A stretch of 64,000 nt of DNA from CBDANO01 sp965197665 (GCA_965197665.1 CBDANO010000005.1:620001-684000); one strand, 5' to 3'; numbered from the stretch's first letter, positions 1-9,775 are shown. Numbers and translations are program-made. Notes: a model not told the origin generated them from the letters alone.

Positions 1-231
1 GAAGACGTCCTTGCCGACCCTGTATTCGCCGAACGCGGCGCCTTCGCCTCGATGGAACACAAAGAGGCTGGGGAGACGTTATTGCCCGGCCGGCCGTTCA
101 TCATGGACGAAACGCCGTGGTGCCTCAGGCGTCCAGCGCCGCTACTGGGTGAGCACAACGAAGAAGTCCTTGACACTCTGGGATACAGCCAAAGAGACCT
201 AGTTAGGCTCCGGCATCAGGGCGTTATCTAG
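1..231 (+). CDS. CaiB/BaiF family CoA-transferase, C-terminal fragment
   Basis: The reading frame is open from base 1 to a TAG at 229-231, so the gene begins upstream of the window. It encodes about 76 residues that read like the tail of a class III CoA-transferase: a DPVFAERGAF-type motif, a PGRPFIMDETPW segment and the terminal PLLGEHNEEVLDTLGYS motif. That last motif matches the usual family ending (LGEHT-EVL-ELG-S). Such enzymes move CoA between acyl groups and often act in catabolism of carnitine, oxalate, aromatic or terpenoid acids; the substrate cannot be told from this piece. A complete family member lies 1.2 kb downstream, with an esterase between. Confidence 0.8.
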   Translation, partial: EDVLADPVFAERGAFASMEHKEAGETLLPGRPFIMDETPWCLRRPAPLLGEHNEEVLDTLGYSQRDLVRLRHQGVI

Positions 232-324
232 GGGCTTAATTGGAGGCGTATTCCAAAAGAGCGGGTCAACTTCTCTAAGAACCGCGGAAGCCTATCCGAA
301 GACTATCAACATAGGGGACGCTAA

Positions 325-1209
325 ATGAATAACAAAGACCTTACCGGTTTCTGGCAGCGCACCACCGAGGAACTGGCCCAAACACCAATCAACGCCGCGT
401 TGGAAGAGGAACCCAACCTCAGCGACCGGGAGTACGTCACCTACGGGGTGGCCTTGGACAGCTTCCAGGGGCGGCGGCTTCGCGGTTGGTACTCAGTGCC
501 CAACGACCTGAGGCACGGCGGGAAGGTACCGGCGGTTTTGGCGGTGCCCGGTTACATCGGAGAGAAACCAATCCCCTTTTACTTGGTGGCCAGCGGCTTC
601 GCCGTGCTGACCCTATTCCCAAGGGGGCAAGGCGAGAGTATGCAGGAGTGGCAGTTGGAGTTCGGTACCAAGCTGACCTATAACATCTTGGACAAAGAAA
701 AATACTACTACCGGGGCGGGTACATGGACTGCCTGCGGGGCTTGGACTTCCTTTGCTCCCGGCAAGAGATCGACCAGTCCCGGTTGGGAATGTGGAGCCG
801 CAGCCAGGGCGGCGGACTAACCCTGACCACGGCGGCTTTGGACACTCGATTGCAAGCGGCGGTGGCCGAAGAACCCTTCCTTTGCAACTATCCCGTCGCG
901 ATAGATATCGACACCCCGCCGTACCACGAGTTGCGCGACTACGCCGCCGAGCACCCGGAACAACGCCAAGATATGCTGGATACCCTGGCTTACTTCGACA
1001 CCCTCAACCTAGCGGAGTGCATCAGTTGCCCCACCTTGGTTAACGTGGGCATGAAAGACTACATATGCCCTTATGGAACGATCATGCCGGTGTTCGAGAG
1101 AATTACCGGGCCCAAAGCGGTTCACGTGTACCCGGACCTGGACCACAATCCTTGCACCGATTTCAACGCCCACGCCATGAGCTGGCTGCGCCGCTACTTG
1201 GGCGCCTGA
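325..1209 (+). CDS. CE7-type acetyl esterase / cephalosporin-C deacetylase-like alpha/beta hydrolase
   Basis: The 294-residue protein is a cytoplasmic alpha/beta hydrolase (no signal peptide seen). It has the CE7 signatures: RGQG near residue 96 (FPRGQGES), the nucleophile elbow SRSQGG near residue 157, an acid in GMKDYICP and a late DLDHNP carrying the catalytic His. The PFLCNYPVAIDI segment also fits acetyl-xylan esterase/cephalosporin-C deacetylase relatives, and CE7 enzymes are normally about 310-330 residues. The likely reaction is removal of acetyl or other small acyl groups. Its place between two CoA-transferases suggests it prepares a substrate for CoA activation, but that is inference. 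A 9-bp hairpin follows the stop codon. Confidence 0.8.
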   Translation: MNNKDLTGFWQRTTEELAQTPINAALEEEPNLSDREYVTYGVALDSFQGRRLRGWYSVPNDLRHGGKVPAVLAVPGYIGEKPIPFYLVASGFAVLTLFPRGQGESMQEWQLEFGTKLTYNILDKEKYYYRGGYMDCLRGLDFLCSRQEIDQSRLGMWSRSQGGGLTLTTAALDTRLQAAVAEEPFLCNYPVAIDIDTPPYHELRDYAAEHPEQRQDMLDTLAYFDTLNLAECISCPTLVNVGMKDYICPYGTIMPVFERITGPKAVHVYPDLDHNPCTDFNAHAMSWLRRYLGA

Positions 1210-1251
1210 ATCCTAACGACCGCCTTGAGCAGTTCAGAATCAGGGGGAACG

Positions 1252-1279
1252 ACCCTTGTTCTTTCTGAAAAACAAGGGT
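1252..1279 (+). terminator. hairpin after the esterase gene, possible terminator
   Basis: A perfect 9-bp inverted repeat (ACCCTTGTT ... AACAAGGGT) with a 10-base loop begins 43 bases after the esterase stop codon. No uridine run follows, so termination is not assured. Confidence 0.4.
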
Positions 1280-1350
1280 GACTCACGCATTGAGATTGGC
1301 GGCGCGGCGGCGGCCAAACCGACAGCCCGAGCTAGGGAGACCCTTGCAAG

Positions 1351-1440
1351 ACCCCTTCTCCCTCTGAGAGAGGGTTGGGGTGAGAGCGTCTTTCAGCTTC
1401 AGGGGAGGCCCTGGATACCGGCTTTCGCCAGTATGACGAA
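1351..1440. repeat. two dispersed-repeat-like intergenic segments
   Basis: Two non-coding blocks resemble common interspersed bacterial repeats. Bases 1351-1388 are of the CCCTCTCCCTxxxGAGAGGGTTGGGGTGAG type. Bases 1397-1440 contain TGGATACCGGCTTTCGCCAG-TATGACG, like the widespread 'GGATxCCGGCTTTCGCCGGxATGACG' elements. They fill the space between the esterase and the next CoA-transferase gene and argue against starting that gene at 1256. Confidence 0.5.
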
Positions 1441-1486
1441 AGTTATGCAAAGGTCTCAGTTAGGCGGGGAGGGAAAAGCGCTTAGG

Positions 1487-2782
1487 ATGCCGAAATTGCC
1501 CTTGGAAGGCGTTAAGGTAATAGACCTTACCCTGGTTTGGGCTGGGCCTTACGCCACAACGCTGCTGTCGGACCTAGGCGCCGAAATCATCCGCGTGGAG
1601 TCCACCCGGTTCTTTGCGCCCATGAGCCGGGGCTACATGGCCCATCCCCCCCAGGAAATGGTAAAGGACTTCATGGTTTGGGTGGGCGGCTTGCCGGACC
1701 GGGAGGTGGGAGAAAGGCCCTGGAACCGCTGGCCCCTCTTCAATTCCCACGCTAGGAACAAGCGGAGCATGACCGTTGACCTGTTGACACCGGAAGGGAA
1801 AGAGGTGTTTCAACGCTTGCTCCGCATCAGCGACGTCTTGGTGGAGAATAACCCTACCGAGACCATGGAAAAGCTCGGTCTGACCTACGACGCCCTAAAG
1901 TGGGTCAAGCCTGACATCATCATGCTGCGCATGCCCTCCTACGGCAATACCGGCCCCTACAAGAATTACCGGGGCATCGGCTCGATGAACGAAGACGTGG
2001 CGGGTCACAACTCCCTCCGGGGCTACCCGGACATGGACGCCACGGGCATCACCTCGGTCTTCGCCGCCGACGCGGCTTCCGGCACCGGCGGCGCCTTTGC
2101 CGTCTTGGCCGCTCTGCACTACCGGCGGCGGACCGGCAAAGGCCAGTTGGTGGAGCTATCCCAAGTGGAGAACTTCTTTCCCTACGTCGGTCAAGCCTTC
2201 ATGGACTACACCATGAACCGCCGGGTCCAGTCCACCTTGGGCAACCGGCACCCTTATGCCCTGCAAGGATGCTACCCCTGCAAGGGCGAAGACCGCTGGG
2301 TCTGCATCAGCATATTCAATGACGAGGAGTGGGGCAGCTTCTGCTCGGCCCTGGGCAACCCCCAGTGGGCAGTCGACGAGAAATTCGCCGATTCCTTCAG
2401 CCGGCTCAAGCACCACGATGAGATCGACGAGCACGTCAGCCGGTGGACCAAGCAATTGGACCCCTATGAGGTGATGCGGCGGTTACAAGAGGCAGGGGTT
2501 GCCGCCGGCCCGGTGATGGACCAACGGGACGCTTACGACGACCCTCATCTGGAGGCCCGGGGCGTATTTCAGGAAGTACGCCAAGAGGACACCGGTACCC
2601 ACAGCTACCCCGGGGCCCCCTTCAGAATGTCCGGTGCCGACACCCGCATAAGGCGTGGGCCGGTGCGCTTGGGTGAGGACAACGAATACGTCTACAAGGT
2701 GCTACTGAAGTACTCGGACGAGGAGTATGCCGCACTGGAAAAGATGGGCCACATCGGCATGGACTACGTGGAAGGGCTGTGA
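1487..2782 (+). CDS. CaiB/BaiF family CoA-transferase
   Basis: The 431-residue protein is a class III CoA-transferase. It starts with the family's N-terminal motif (LPLEGVKVIDLTLVWAGPYA) followed by LSDLGAEIIRVES. The central part has ARNKRSMTVDLLTPEGKEVF, the GITSVFAADAASGTGGAFAVLAAL region and the TGKGQLVELSQVE helix, and the C-terminal part covers the last 130 residues. The frame stays open upstream to 1256, but that part is repeat-like and codes for nothing family-like, so the ATG at 1487 is chosen. The intact enzyme and the partial one at the window start form a catabolic group with the esterase. The CoA donor and acceptor cannot be read from the sequence. Confidence 0.85.
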   Translation: MPKLPLEGVKVIDLTLVWAGPYATTLLSDLGAEIIRVESTRFFAPMSRGYMAHPPQEMVKDFMVWVGGLPDREVGERPWNRWPLFNSHARNKRSMTVDLLTPEGKEVFQRLLRISDVLVENNPTETMEKLGLTYDALKWVKPDIIMLRMPSYGNTGPYKNYRGIGSMNEDVAGHNSLRGYPDMDATGITSVFAADAASGTGGAFAVLAALHYRRRTGKGQLVELSQVENFFPYVGQAFMDYTMNRRVQSTLGNRHPYALQGCYPCKGEDRWVCISIFNDEEWGSFCSALGNPQWAVDEKFADSFSRLKHHDEIDEHVSRWTKQLDPYEVMRRLQEAGVAAGPVMDQRDAYDDPHLEARGVFQEVRQEDTGTHSYPGAPFRMSGADTRIRRGPVRLGEDNEYVYKVLLKYSDEEYAALEKMGHIGMDYVEGL

Positions 2783-2801
2783 CCAGCGCCGGAAGCGCGC
2801 G

Positions 2802-4479
2802 CTAAAAAAGCTCGGCTATCTCCCGCTCCAGCCTCGCCTCCGGCGTCTCACCGGGTGTCTCAAATTCCTTGACCGGGCCTCGGCTGAGGTAGGCCAAGGA
2901 CTCGGGCGAACCGTACTCCCTGGTGTGGACCACCACCGGCATGGGAAGGGCGTGCCCAAAGATAAGGGCTTGTTGCTTGGACTCCAATCGAGCCAACACG
3001 CCCCGTAGCTGCCTTCCGCCGGGAGTGCCCGACAGCGCCGCTTCGATGTCCCGGTCATTGTCCAACAAGCAGGTCAGCCGGGTACCTAACTGGCTCATAA
3101 CCTCGGAGTCGATGACGCTGGGGCGTTGGTCGATGACCATAAGGGTTACGTTGTACTTCCTCAACTCCCGGGCGATGGTCCCAAAGATGGTCTGGGGCGC
3201 AATTGAAGGGCTGAGAAACTTGTGGGCTTCTTCTATGACCAAGACCAAGGGCCTCGGCTCACGACCCGCGCCGCCCTCGGCCTCCTCCTTCTGCCGCACG
3301 TACCTATCGTGTATTCGCCGCGACAGGAGATTGCTTACCAGGATGTAAGCCGTCAGGTCGTCCCCGAACCGGCCGAACTCCAGCACCACGTGTTTGCCTC
3401 GTTGCAAATGCTCGATCATGCGGGCCGCCGCGTCGGGCCCTGCGTGCTCAGTCAGAAAGCCGAAGCGCCTCAGCCGACCCAGCTTATTGTGCAGCGACGC
3501 CAACGCTTGGGGCTGCACTTGAATATCCGCGGCGAGGTCGAGGACTGAGGACCGGCCCTCCAATTCCAAGAACTCTTGGAGCCAGCGGCCCGGCCCGAAC
3601 CGTTGCTCCAAGTTGTACGCCGCCGCCGCCGCCACCTCGGAGAGGTTCAGAGTTTCCCGTAGCAGTTCTACGTCTTCCGGCTCGATCTCACCGTACCCGA
3701 TCCTGACCGTTTCGTCGGGGGTCGAGCCCCGGCGGCGGGAGCTTTCTTCGTCCAATGTAAAGGTCGATACCTGGGAAGGAAACAGCTGCTTCAGCCCTTT
3801 GACGAACCTGCCGTTGTCGGAGTCCTGACCCCCGTAGCCGTACTCGCTGTGCATGTCGAATATTAACGACGACGCTTTACCGCCCTTCAAAATTCCTACC
3901 AGCAGCAGCCGGGTCAAAAAGGTCTTGCCGGTGCCGCTCTTGCCGAACACCCCAATGGACCGCTTGACCAACTCTTCCAGGTCCAAACAGACCTTGGCCT
4001 CCATGTCCAAAGGGGTCCCGATCCAGAAGTGGCGTTCGTCCTCCTTGCCGAAGACCATAGCCACGTCCTGGTCGCCCGCGGCGTAGGCGCGAGAGAAATG
4101 GGGTGGAATCGTCTTGGCCGCCGCCGGCGTCTCTTCAGCCCCGCCGAGAACCACGGGCATAGTCAGGTTGGGAAGCACGGATATGGCGCCGTAAGCGACG
4201 GTTCCTTGTAGCGCCCCGGAAACGAAAGGGTCCTGAACGTCAGCGGCAAGGTTCTTCATCCTGGGGTCGGTGGTACCAGGGATACGTCGGTTATTACCCC
4301 GAAGAAGCGGCGTTGCACCCCTGAACAGTGACGAAGGCGCCAACTTTAACCTCCTCCACCGAAGTGGCGGGGTCCAAGCGGACTTCGACGCCGTTGGTCA
4401 ACGAGCCGTCCACGACCAAGCCTAGAAAGCCGCTTCCTTGGCGGGTAAGGGGGTCCGGACGTGTAAGGCCGTCGGTCAC
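2802..4479 (-). CDS. HerA-like ATP-binding protein, interrupted by two frameshifts near its N-terminus
   Basis: The main frame (up to 4343) holds a HerA/FtsK-type ATPase: Walker A GKSGTGKT, a DMHSEYGY segment, a Walker B-like LVLVIEEAH, and an IGTIARELRKYNVTLMVIDQRPS stretch followed by LGTRLTCLLDND. The N-terminal beta-barrel lies in other frames. It starts at a GTG at 4479 that overlaps the upstream stop codon (VTDGLTRPDP...), runs to AFVTVQG near 4325, continues in a second frame as RRFFGVITDVSL, and returns to the main frame at TTDPRMKNLAAD near 4272. Two single-base deletions would explain this. It is either sequencing error or real decay of the 5' end. HerA relatives are DNA-translocating hexameric ATPases; no NurA nuclease gene is adjacent. 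Confidence 0.75.
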
Positions 4480-5066
4480 GGGGCGATGCGGCGCAGGATA
4501 GAGTTCAGGCGCGGCGCGTCCCCGGCCAGTTGGGCGGCCAAGGCGCTGCCGGCTCGATTCAAGAAATCGGTGCCGTCCGGATGGGCTTGAGCGGCGTTCC
4601 GCAAGCAAGCGCCAGCCACTTCATCGGCCATCGGCATCCCCGATCCGAGGACCAGAGAGAGAAAGTCGAAGCGGCCGGTGAACCGGACAACCTGTTCGGG
4701 CGAACAGAGGTAAACAAAGGAGTGAATGCCCGGCGGCAGAGGGGGCAAGAAGTGGTTGTCTCTCCCTTCTCCCGCGCAGCCCGCAATCAGCGCGTCGAAC
4801 CGGGTAGTCAACAGCCGGGCCAGTTGGGGGTTGTTGTCGAATATCTCTTCCTCGGTACCGGCGTCTTCACCCCGGGCCAGCACCGGGCGGCCGGCGTCCA
4901 GAGGCTCGGTGGCAACCCGGTAGACTACTCCGTATATCAGGGGAGACCCGGTTTGGACGAAGCTTCCCAGGGGCGGCGCCTCGTTGAGTCTATAGCATTG
5001 GGCCGCGAAGGACGTGGACGCAGCCTCCACCACCTCCCCTACTCTATGAGTCGTCAGCCCAGTCAA
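4476..5066 (-). CDS. HAS-barrel domain protein paired with HerA-like ATPase
   Basis: The 196-residue protein opens with THRVGEVVEAASTSFAAQCYRLNEAPPLGSFV. This is the beta-barrel pattern seen at the N-terminus of HerA-type ATPases and in stand-alone partners found beside them in cyanobacteria and Chloroflexota. The rest contains the EEEIFDNNPQLARLLTTRFDALIAG block and an HSFVYLCSPEQVVRFTGRFDFL block. The start is a TTG at 5066 behind a clear GGAGGGGG. The stop codon overlaps the GTG start of the HerA-like gene (GTGA), implying translational coupling and a shared complex. Function is unknown beyond that pairing. Confidence 0.65.
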   Translation of the reverse strand: MTGLTTHRVGEVVEAASTSFAAQCYRLNEAPPLGSFVQTGSPLIYGVVYRVATEPLDAGRPVLARGEDAGTEEEIFDNNPQLARLLTTRFDALIAGCAGEGRDNHFLPPLPPGIHSFVYLCSPEQVVRFTGRFDFLSLVLGSGMPMADEVAGACLRNAAQAHPDGTDFLNRAGSALAAQLAGDAPRLNSILRRIAP

Positions 5067-5354
5067 GCCCCCTCCAAATAGAGGTATTCACGCAGAGGAA
5101 TTCACGTCTCGAAACGGCCGGAGCACAGCCCGAGGGGGCCGTCCTTGGCAATTGTAGCATAGGGTCCGGCCCATAGAAATTCAACAATGTCACGGGGATG
5201 TACCCTATGATTTTCCCTTGGACCACTCCGTCCGGGCTGGGTCGGCGTGCCGGGCAACCCGGCTGTGCTAAGATGACAGGGGCGATCCCATCCCAAGCGT
5301 AGACTCGCCGGCCCCAAGTAACCCCCCCAAGTACACTGACTCTACACTGACTCG

Positions 5355-7075
5355 ATGCCAGCTTCCTCCAAGGGCCACGTCAGAGACAACCTTGCCGCCG
5401 GACCGGTCCATCTGCTGCTGGAAAACGCCAATGTCCTAACGCCGGGGCACGCGCAATCCAAGGCCCGGGCGGTGGCGGTGCGGGGTGGGACTATAGCCGC
5501 CGTCGGGAATGCGGCCGACATGGCCCACCTTCGCGGCGGCGCTGCTCGAGTCATCGACTGCCGGGGAATGACGCTGCTACCCGGCTTCGCCGACGCCCAT
5601 TGTCACTTGTTGGCCGCCGCCGCCGCCCTCCAAGGGCTGAATTGCAGCCCCGAGGCCTTGCCCAGCATAGAAAGACTGAAGCAAGCAGTCCGCCGGCGAG
5701 GGGCGGCCACCCCCCATGGCCGCTGGGTCCGCGGCTTCGGCTATGACGAGCTGTCCTTCCGGGAAAAGCGGCATCCAACCCGCTGGGACCTGGATGAAGA
5801 GACTCCCCATCATCCGGTGCGGTTGGACCACCGCAGCGGACACGCCGTCGTGCTGAACAGCCTGGGGTTGGAGTTGGCCGGCATTCGCCGGGACACTCCG
5901 GACCCGGTGGACGGCGTCATCGACCGGGACCTATCCACGGGAGAGCCCACCGGGTTACTCCTGGAGATGTCGGGGTTCTTGCGGGACCGCCTGGGAAGGC
6001 TGAATAACGACGACGAGTTTCAAGAAGGGGTCTCCCGTCTGGACCGGATGTTGCTTAGCTATGGTATTACGTCGGCGCAGGACGCCGGCCCCAACAACGA
6101 CGTGAGCCGATGGTCTACGTTCCGCGGCCTGCAATCCTCAGGAAGGCTCAGTTGCAGGGTGACCATGATGGCCGGCGCATCTCACATAAAGGACTTCTTA
6201 GCCGCGGGCCTCGCCTACGGTGACAGCGGCCAGAGGCTGGGGTTGGGCCACGCCAAATTGATGCTCACCCTGACCACCGGCGCCCTTCAGCCGGATATCG
6301 AGTTCCTGGGTGAAATGGTCAGGGAGGCTCACCGGGCGGGCTTTCCCGTGGCCGTTCACGCCGTGGAACAGGAAGCCGTGGCGGCAACCGCGGAGGTCTT
6401 GACAGCAAACCCGCTTCCACCCCCCTTGAGAAGCAGACCCGGTAGCCTTTCCGATAACAGGGAACCGCCGCCAACTCCCTCGCCTGGAGCACGGGTACTA
6501 GGTCCGGTCCAGCAGGTGAAAACCCCCTTCGCCGCCAGGTACTCCGGGACCGCATCGAGCACTGCGCCGAATGCCCGCCGGCCTTGGCCGCCCGGATAGC
6601 TCGAAGTGGGGCCGCGGTAGTAACCCAGCCGGGGTTCGTCTACTGGAACGGCGACAAGTACCGGGAGCGAGTTGCTCCTTCGACCCTTGGCCACCTTTAT
6701 CCCGTAGATGAGTTGCTTGGAGCGGGCGTAGAGGTGGCGTTTGGTTCCGACGCCCCGGTCATCGACCCCAATCCTTGGCCGGCCATCTACAGCGCGGTGA
6801 CCGGCGCCGCCAAGAGCGGGGAGAAGCTTCATCCCAAGCCTCCGGCGGGAAGGGCGGCATCGCGGAAAGTGCCGGTGGAGCTTGCGCTGCGCATGTACAC
6901 GGCTGCCGGGGCCGCCTTGGAAGGCCGTCCGGAACGCAAAGGGACGATCAGCCCCGGGGAGTTGGCGGACTTGGTGCTGGTGGACCGGGACCCAACGAAA
7001 GTGGACCCGTCGGAGCTCAAGAACATCCAAGCGGAGCTTACGGTGTTGGGAGGAGAGGTGGTCTGGGAGCGCTGA
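5355..7075 (+). pseudogene. amidohydrolase family protein (YtcJ-like), split by a frameshift
   Basis: The first part (5355 to about 6459) is the N-terminal and middle part of an Amidohydrolase_3 enzyme: ANVLTPGHAQSKARAVAVRGGTIAAVG, the metal-binding GFADAHCHL, YGITSAQDAG and the FPVAVHAVEQEAVAA histidine. The second part (frame opening after 6457, to 7075) continues with RDRIEHCAECPPALAARIA, VVTQPGFVYWNGDKY, FGSDAPVIDPNPW and SPGELADLVLVDRDP. A single frame change between 6459 and 6545 would join them into about 570 residues, the family's usual length. The linker at the junction is longer and more proline-rich than expected. Related proteins hydrolyse C-N bonds in cyclic or acyl amides. The break may be a mutation or a sequencing error. 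Confidence 0.75.
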
Positions 7076-7082
7076 TTCCGCT

Positions 7083-8066
7083 CTAGTAGCCCCGCTCTCG
7101 AATATAGTCCGAAAGCTCCAACAAAGAGCGCCGGGCCGCGCCTCCGGGCAGGGACTCCAGGGCGCCCGAGGCTATCTCGCAATACTGCCGGACTACGGCA
7201 AAACAGTCGTTGATGATGTTGGACCCGTTGATCATATCCAGGGCGTCTTTCAGCGGACCATCCCCACCCCGTTCCTTGAAAAGCTTCTCGATGGGATTGT
7301 TATTGGGGTACCGTTCCATGAGCATTATCGTTGGCAGCGTCAGGACCCCTTGGAGAAGGTCGTTGCCGACGGGCTTTCCCAGTTCCGCCGGGTCTCCTCG
7401 AACGTCCAGCACGTCGTCCACAATCTGGAACGCCATCCCGATGTTGTAGCCGTAGGCGCTTAGGGCTTGTATCTGGTGTTCCGCAGCTTCGCCCAGGATA
7501 GCGCCCGCTTCGGCGGCAGTGCGAAACAACGAGGCGGTCTTGCGGTAGATACGCTCGTCGTACTGCTTGCGGGCCTGCTTGGCGTCAAAAGCGCTGAAGT
7601 ATTCGATTAGCTCGCCGCTGGCCAGCTCCATGATGGTCTCGGAGAAGCGGCGAATAACCCGGACGTTGCCGGTTTCGCAAACAAAGGTAGCCGAGTTGGC
7701 AAAAACGTAGTCGCCAAATAGCACCGCCGCATGCTTGCCCCAAAGATTGCCCACCGTTGCTTGACCCCGCCGCAGGTCCGAGTTATCCACTGTATCGTCG
7801 TGGATCAAGGTGGCCATGTGAAGAAGCTCCACCGCCGACGCCATGGTAACCGCGTCCGCGTGGTTATGGGGAAAGAAGTCGGCGGCCAGTAGCGTAACGG
7901 CGGGGCGGATGCGTTTGCCGCCGCTGGCCACCAAATAGTTCAACAGCGGCTCCAGATACGGAGCGTCGGTACGAGGCAGGCCCCGCAACCGGTCCTCCAC
8001 TTGGTCCAACTGGGCTTGCACCGGAGCATAGATGGACGCGATCCGCTCATCCAAGCCTTTGAGCAA
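7083..8066 (-). CDS. polyprenyl diphosphate synthase (trans-isoprenyl chain elongation)
   Basis: The 327-residue protein has both aspartate-rich motifs of trans-prenyl synthases: LIHDDTVDNSDLRRG (first, near residue 90) and QIVDDVLDVRGD (second, near residue 218). It also has GGKRIRPAV near residue 50. It condenses isopentenyl diphosphate onto an allylic primer to make the long polyprenyl tail of a quinone or an undecaprenyl-like carrier. The residue pattern before the first motif (AVELLHMATLIHDD, small and medium side chains) suggests a long-chain product such as C35-C45, but the exact length is inference. The start is TTG, 8 bases after the metG stop, so the two are probably cotranscribed. 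Confidence 0.88.
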   Translation of the reverse strand: MLKGLDERIASIYAPVQAQLDQVEDRLRGLPRTDAPYLEPLLNYLVASGGKRIRPAVTLLAADFFPHNHADAVTMASAVELLHMATLIHDDTVDNSDLRRGQATVGNLWGKHAAVLFGDYVFANSATFVCETGNVRVIRRFSETIMELASGELIEYFSAFDAKQARKQYDERIYRKTASLFRTAAEAGAILGEAAEHQIQALSAYGYNIGMAFQIVDDVLDVRGDPAELGKPVGNDLLQGVLTLPTIMLMERYPNNNPIEKLFKERGGDGPLKDALDMINGSNIINDCFAVVRQYCEIASGALESLPGGAARRSLLELSDYIRERGY

Positions 8067-8074
8067 GCTACCCC

Positions 8075-9772
8075 CTAAGCGGCACCCAGCCGCAGGACCT
8101 CGTCGTCGGCCACCTGGGGGTCCAATTTGGTGAACAGAGGAGAAGGAGGGCGCAAGCGGTTGCCCGGCTCGACGGCGTGGATGATCTTATCGACGTCCCA
8201 GTGCTCCGCTTCAACCCGGCCGTCGAACCCGAGAAACTCGTGGAGTTGTTGAGCGCTGAAGGGAAGGAATGGATACGTCATGACTTTCAAGCAGTTGATC
8301 GCTGCTATGGCCGCCCACAAGGCGGTGGCGGCATTCTGGCGGTCGCTCTTGATAGACTTCCACGGGGCGGCGGCGTCCAGGTAGCGGTTGGTTTCTTGGG
8401 CCAAGGAAAAGGCCGCACCCAGGGCCGCCTTGAAGCGGCAATTGTACAAGCTGCGGTCCACCCCTTCCAAGGCAACCTTGGCCCTATCCAACAGCCTCTT
8501 ATCGGCTTCCCCCAGCGGGCCCGGGCGAGGGATGGCCCCCTCAAAGTTGCGATAAGTAAAAGACAGCACTCTGTGGACCAGGTTGCCGTAGGTCGCTACC
8601 AACTCGTCATTGTTGCGCCGCACAAACTCGCCCCAGGAAAAATCCGCGTCCGCCGCCTCGGGCATGTTGACGCACAGCAAATAACGCAGTGGGTCGGGGT
8701 CGTACCTGGACAAGTAGTCCGGCACCCAAACGGCCCAGTTCTGACTGGTGGAAAACTTTTGCCCCTCAAGGCTCAAGAATTCGTTTGCGGGTACGTCATA
8801 GGGTAAGTTCAGGTTGCCATATCCCATCAACATTGCAGGCCAGATGATCGAGTGAAAGGGAATGTTGTCTTTGCCAATGAAGTAGTACGACTTGGCCGCG
8901 GGGTCCTTCCAGAAGTCCTCCCAAGCGCCCTGTTGACCGGCCAGCCGGGCCCACTCCACCGCCGCCGAGAGGTAGCCGATTACCGCTTCGAACCAGACGT
9001 ATATCCGTTTGCTGTCGTACCCATCCAAGGGGACCGGAACGCCCCAATTCAGGTCCCGGGTAATGGCCCGGTCTTTCAAGCCGTCTTCCAGGTACCTGCG
9101 GGTGAAATTCAGCACGTTGGGGCGCCAATGCTCCTGGCGTTGGACCCACTCCAGCAGGGGCTGCTGGAAAGCGGACAGCTTCAGGAAGAAGTGCTCCGAG
9201 TTGCGGAATTCCGGCCCGCCTCCGCACAGGGCGCACCTGGGGTCCAGCAGGTCTTGGGGGTCCAGGGTCCGGCCGCAGTCGTCGCACTGGTCCCCTCTAG
9301 CCTTGTTGGACCCGCAATGAGGGCAGCTTCCTTCCACGTAGCGGTCGGGTAGAAAGCGGTCACACCGCGCGCAGTGGGCCAGCAGCATGACGTCGGTATA
9401 GATGTACCCCCCCTCCCGCAGGACCCGGAAGATGTCGTGGACTATTTCCTGGTGGTTCTGGGTATGGGTGGTAGTGAAGAGGTCGAAGGATATGCCCAAG
9501 CGGTCCCAGGTATCCAGGAATTGGGCGTGGTACCGGTCAAGAATCTCCTGGGGGGGCACTCCTTCTTCCTCGGCCCGCACGGTTATGGGGGTGCCGTGGC
9601 TGTCGCTGCCAGACACCATGAGCACTTCATTGCCCTTTGCCCGGTGGTAACGAGCGAATATATCGGCACCCAGGTAACACCCGGCGATGTGGCCCAGATG
9701 GAGAGGGCCGTTGGCATAAGGCCAAGCCACGGCCACGAGAATACGCTCCGGCAAAGGCGGAAGTCCTTTCAT
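8075..9772 (-). CDS. metG: methionyl-tRNA synthetase
   Basis: The 565-residue class I synthetase charges tRNA-Met. The HIGH signature appears as HLGH (YANGPLHLGHIAG, residues 18-30). The KMSKS loop is the variant KFSTS (near residue 345). Between them are four Cys-x2-Cys pairs of the metal-binding insertion (CARC, CPHC, CDDC, CALC), the four-cysteine-pair arrangement of the MetG1 type. The C-terminal anticodon-binding helices are present and there is no C-terminal EMAP-like tRNA-binding domain, so this is the short form. The ATG at 9772 sits directly after a strong hairpin that contains the ribosome-binding site. The prenyl synthase gene follows 8 bases after its stop. Confidence 0.93.
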   Translation of the reverse strand: MKGLPPLPERILVAVAWPYANGPLHLGHIAGCYLGADIFARYHRAKGNEVLMVSGSDSHGTPITVRAEEEGVPPQEILDRYHAQFLDTWDRLGISFDLFTTTHTQNHQEIVHDIFRVLREGGYIYTDVMLLAHCARCDRFLPDRYVEGSCPHCGSNKARGDQCDDCGRTLDPQDLLDPRCALCGGGPEFRNSEHFFLKLSAFQQPLLEWVQRQEHWRPNVLNFTRRYLEDGLKDRAITRDLNWGVPVPLDGYDSKRIYVWFEAVIGYLSAAVEWARLAGQQGAWEDFWKDPAAKSYYFIGKDNIPFHSIIWPAMLMGYGNLNLPYDVPANEFLSLEGQKFSTSQNWAVWVPDYLSRYDPDPLRYLLCVNMPEAADADFSWGEFVRRNNDELVATYGNLVHRVLSFTYRNFEGAIPRPGPLGEADKRLLDRAKVALEGVDRSLYNCRFKAALGAAFSLAQETNRYLDAAAPWKSIKSDRQNAATALWAAIAAINCLKVMTYPFLPFSAQQLHEFLGFDGRVEAEHWDVDKIIHAVEPGNRLRPPSPLFTKLDPQVADDEVLRLGAA

Positions 9773-9775
9773 GAA

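Noticed and set aside
1256..1486. N-terminal extension of the CaiB-type gene
   Set aside because: The segment is made of dispersed-repeat-like sequence; the family starts at 1487.
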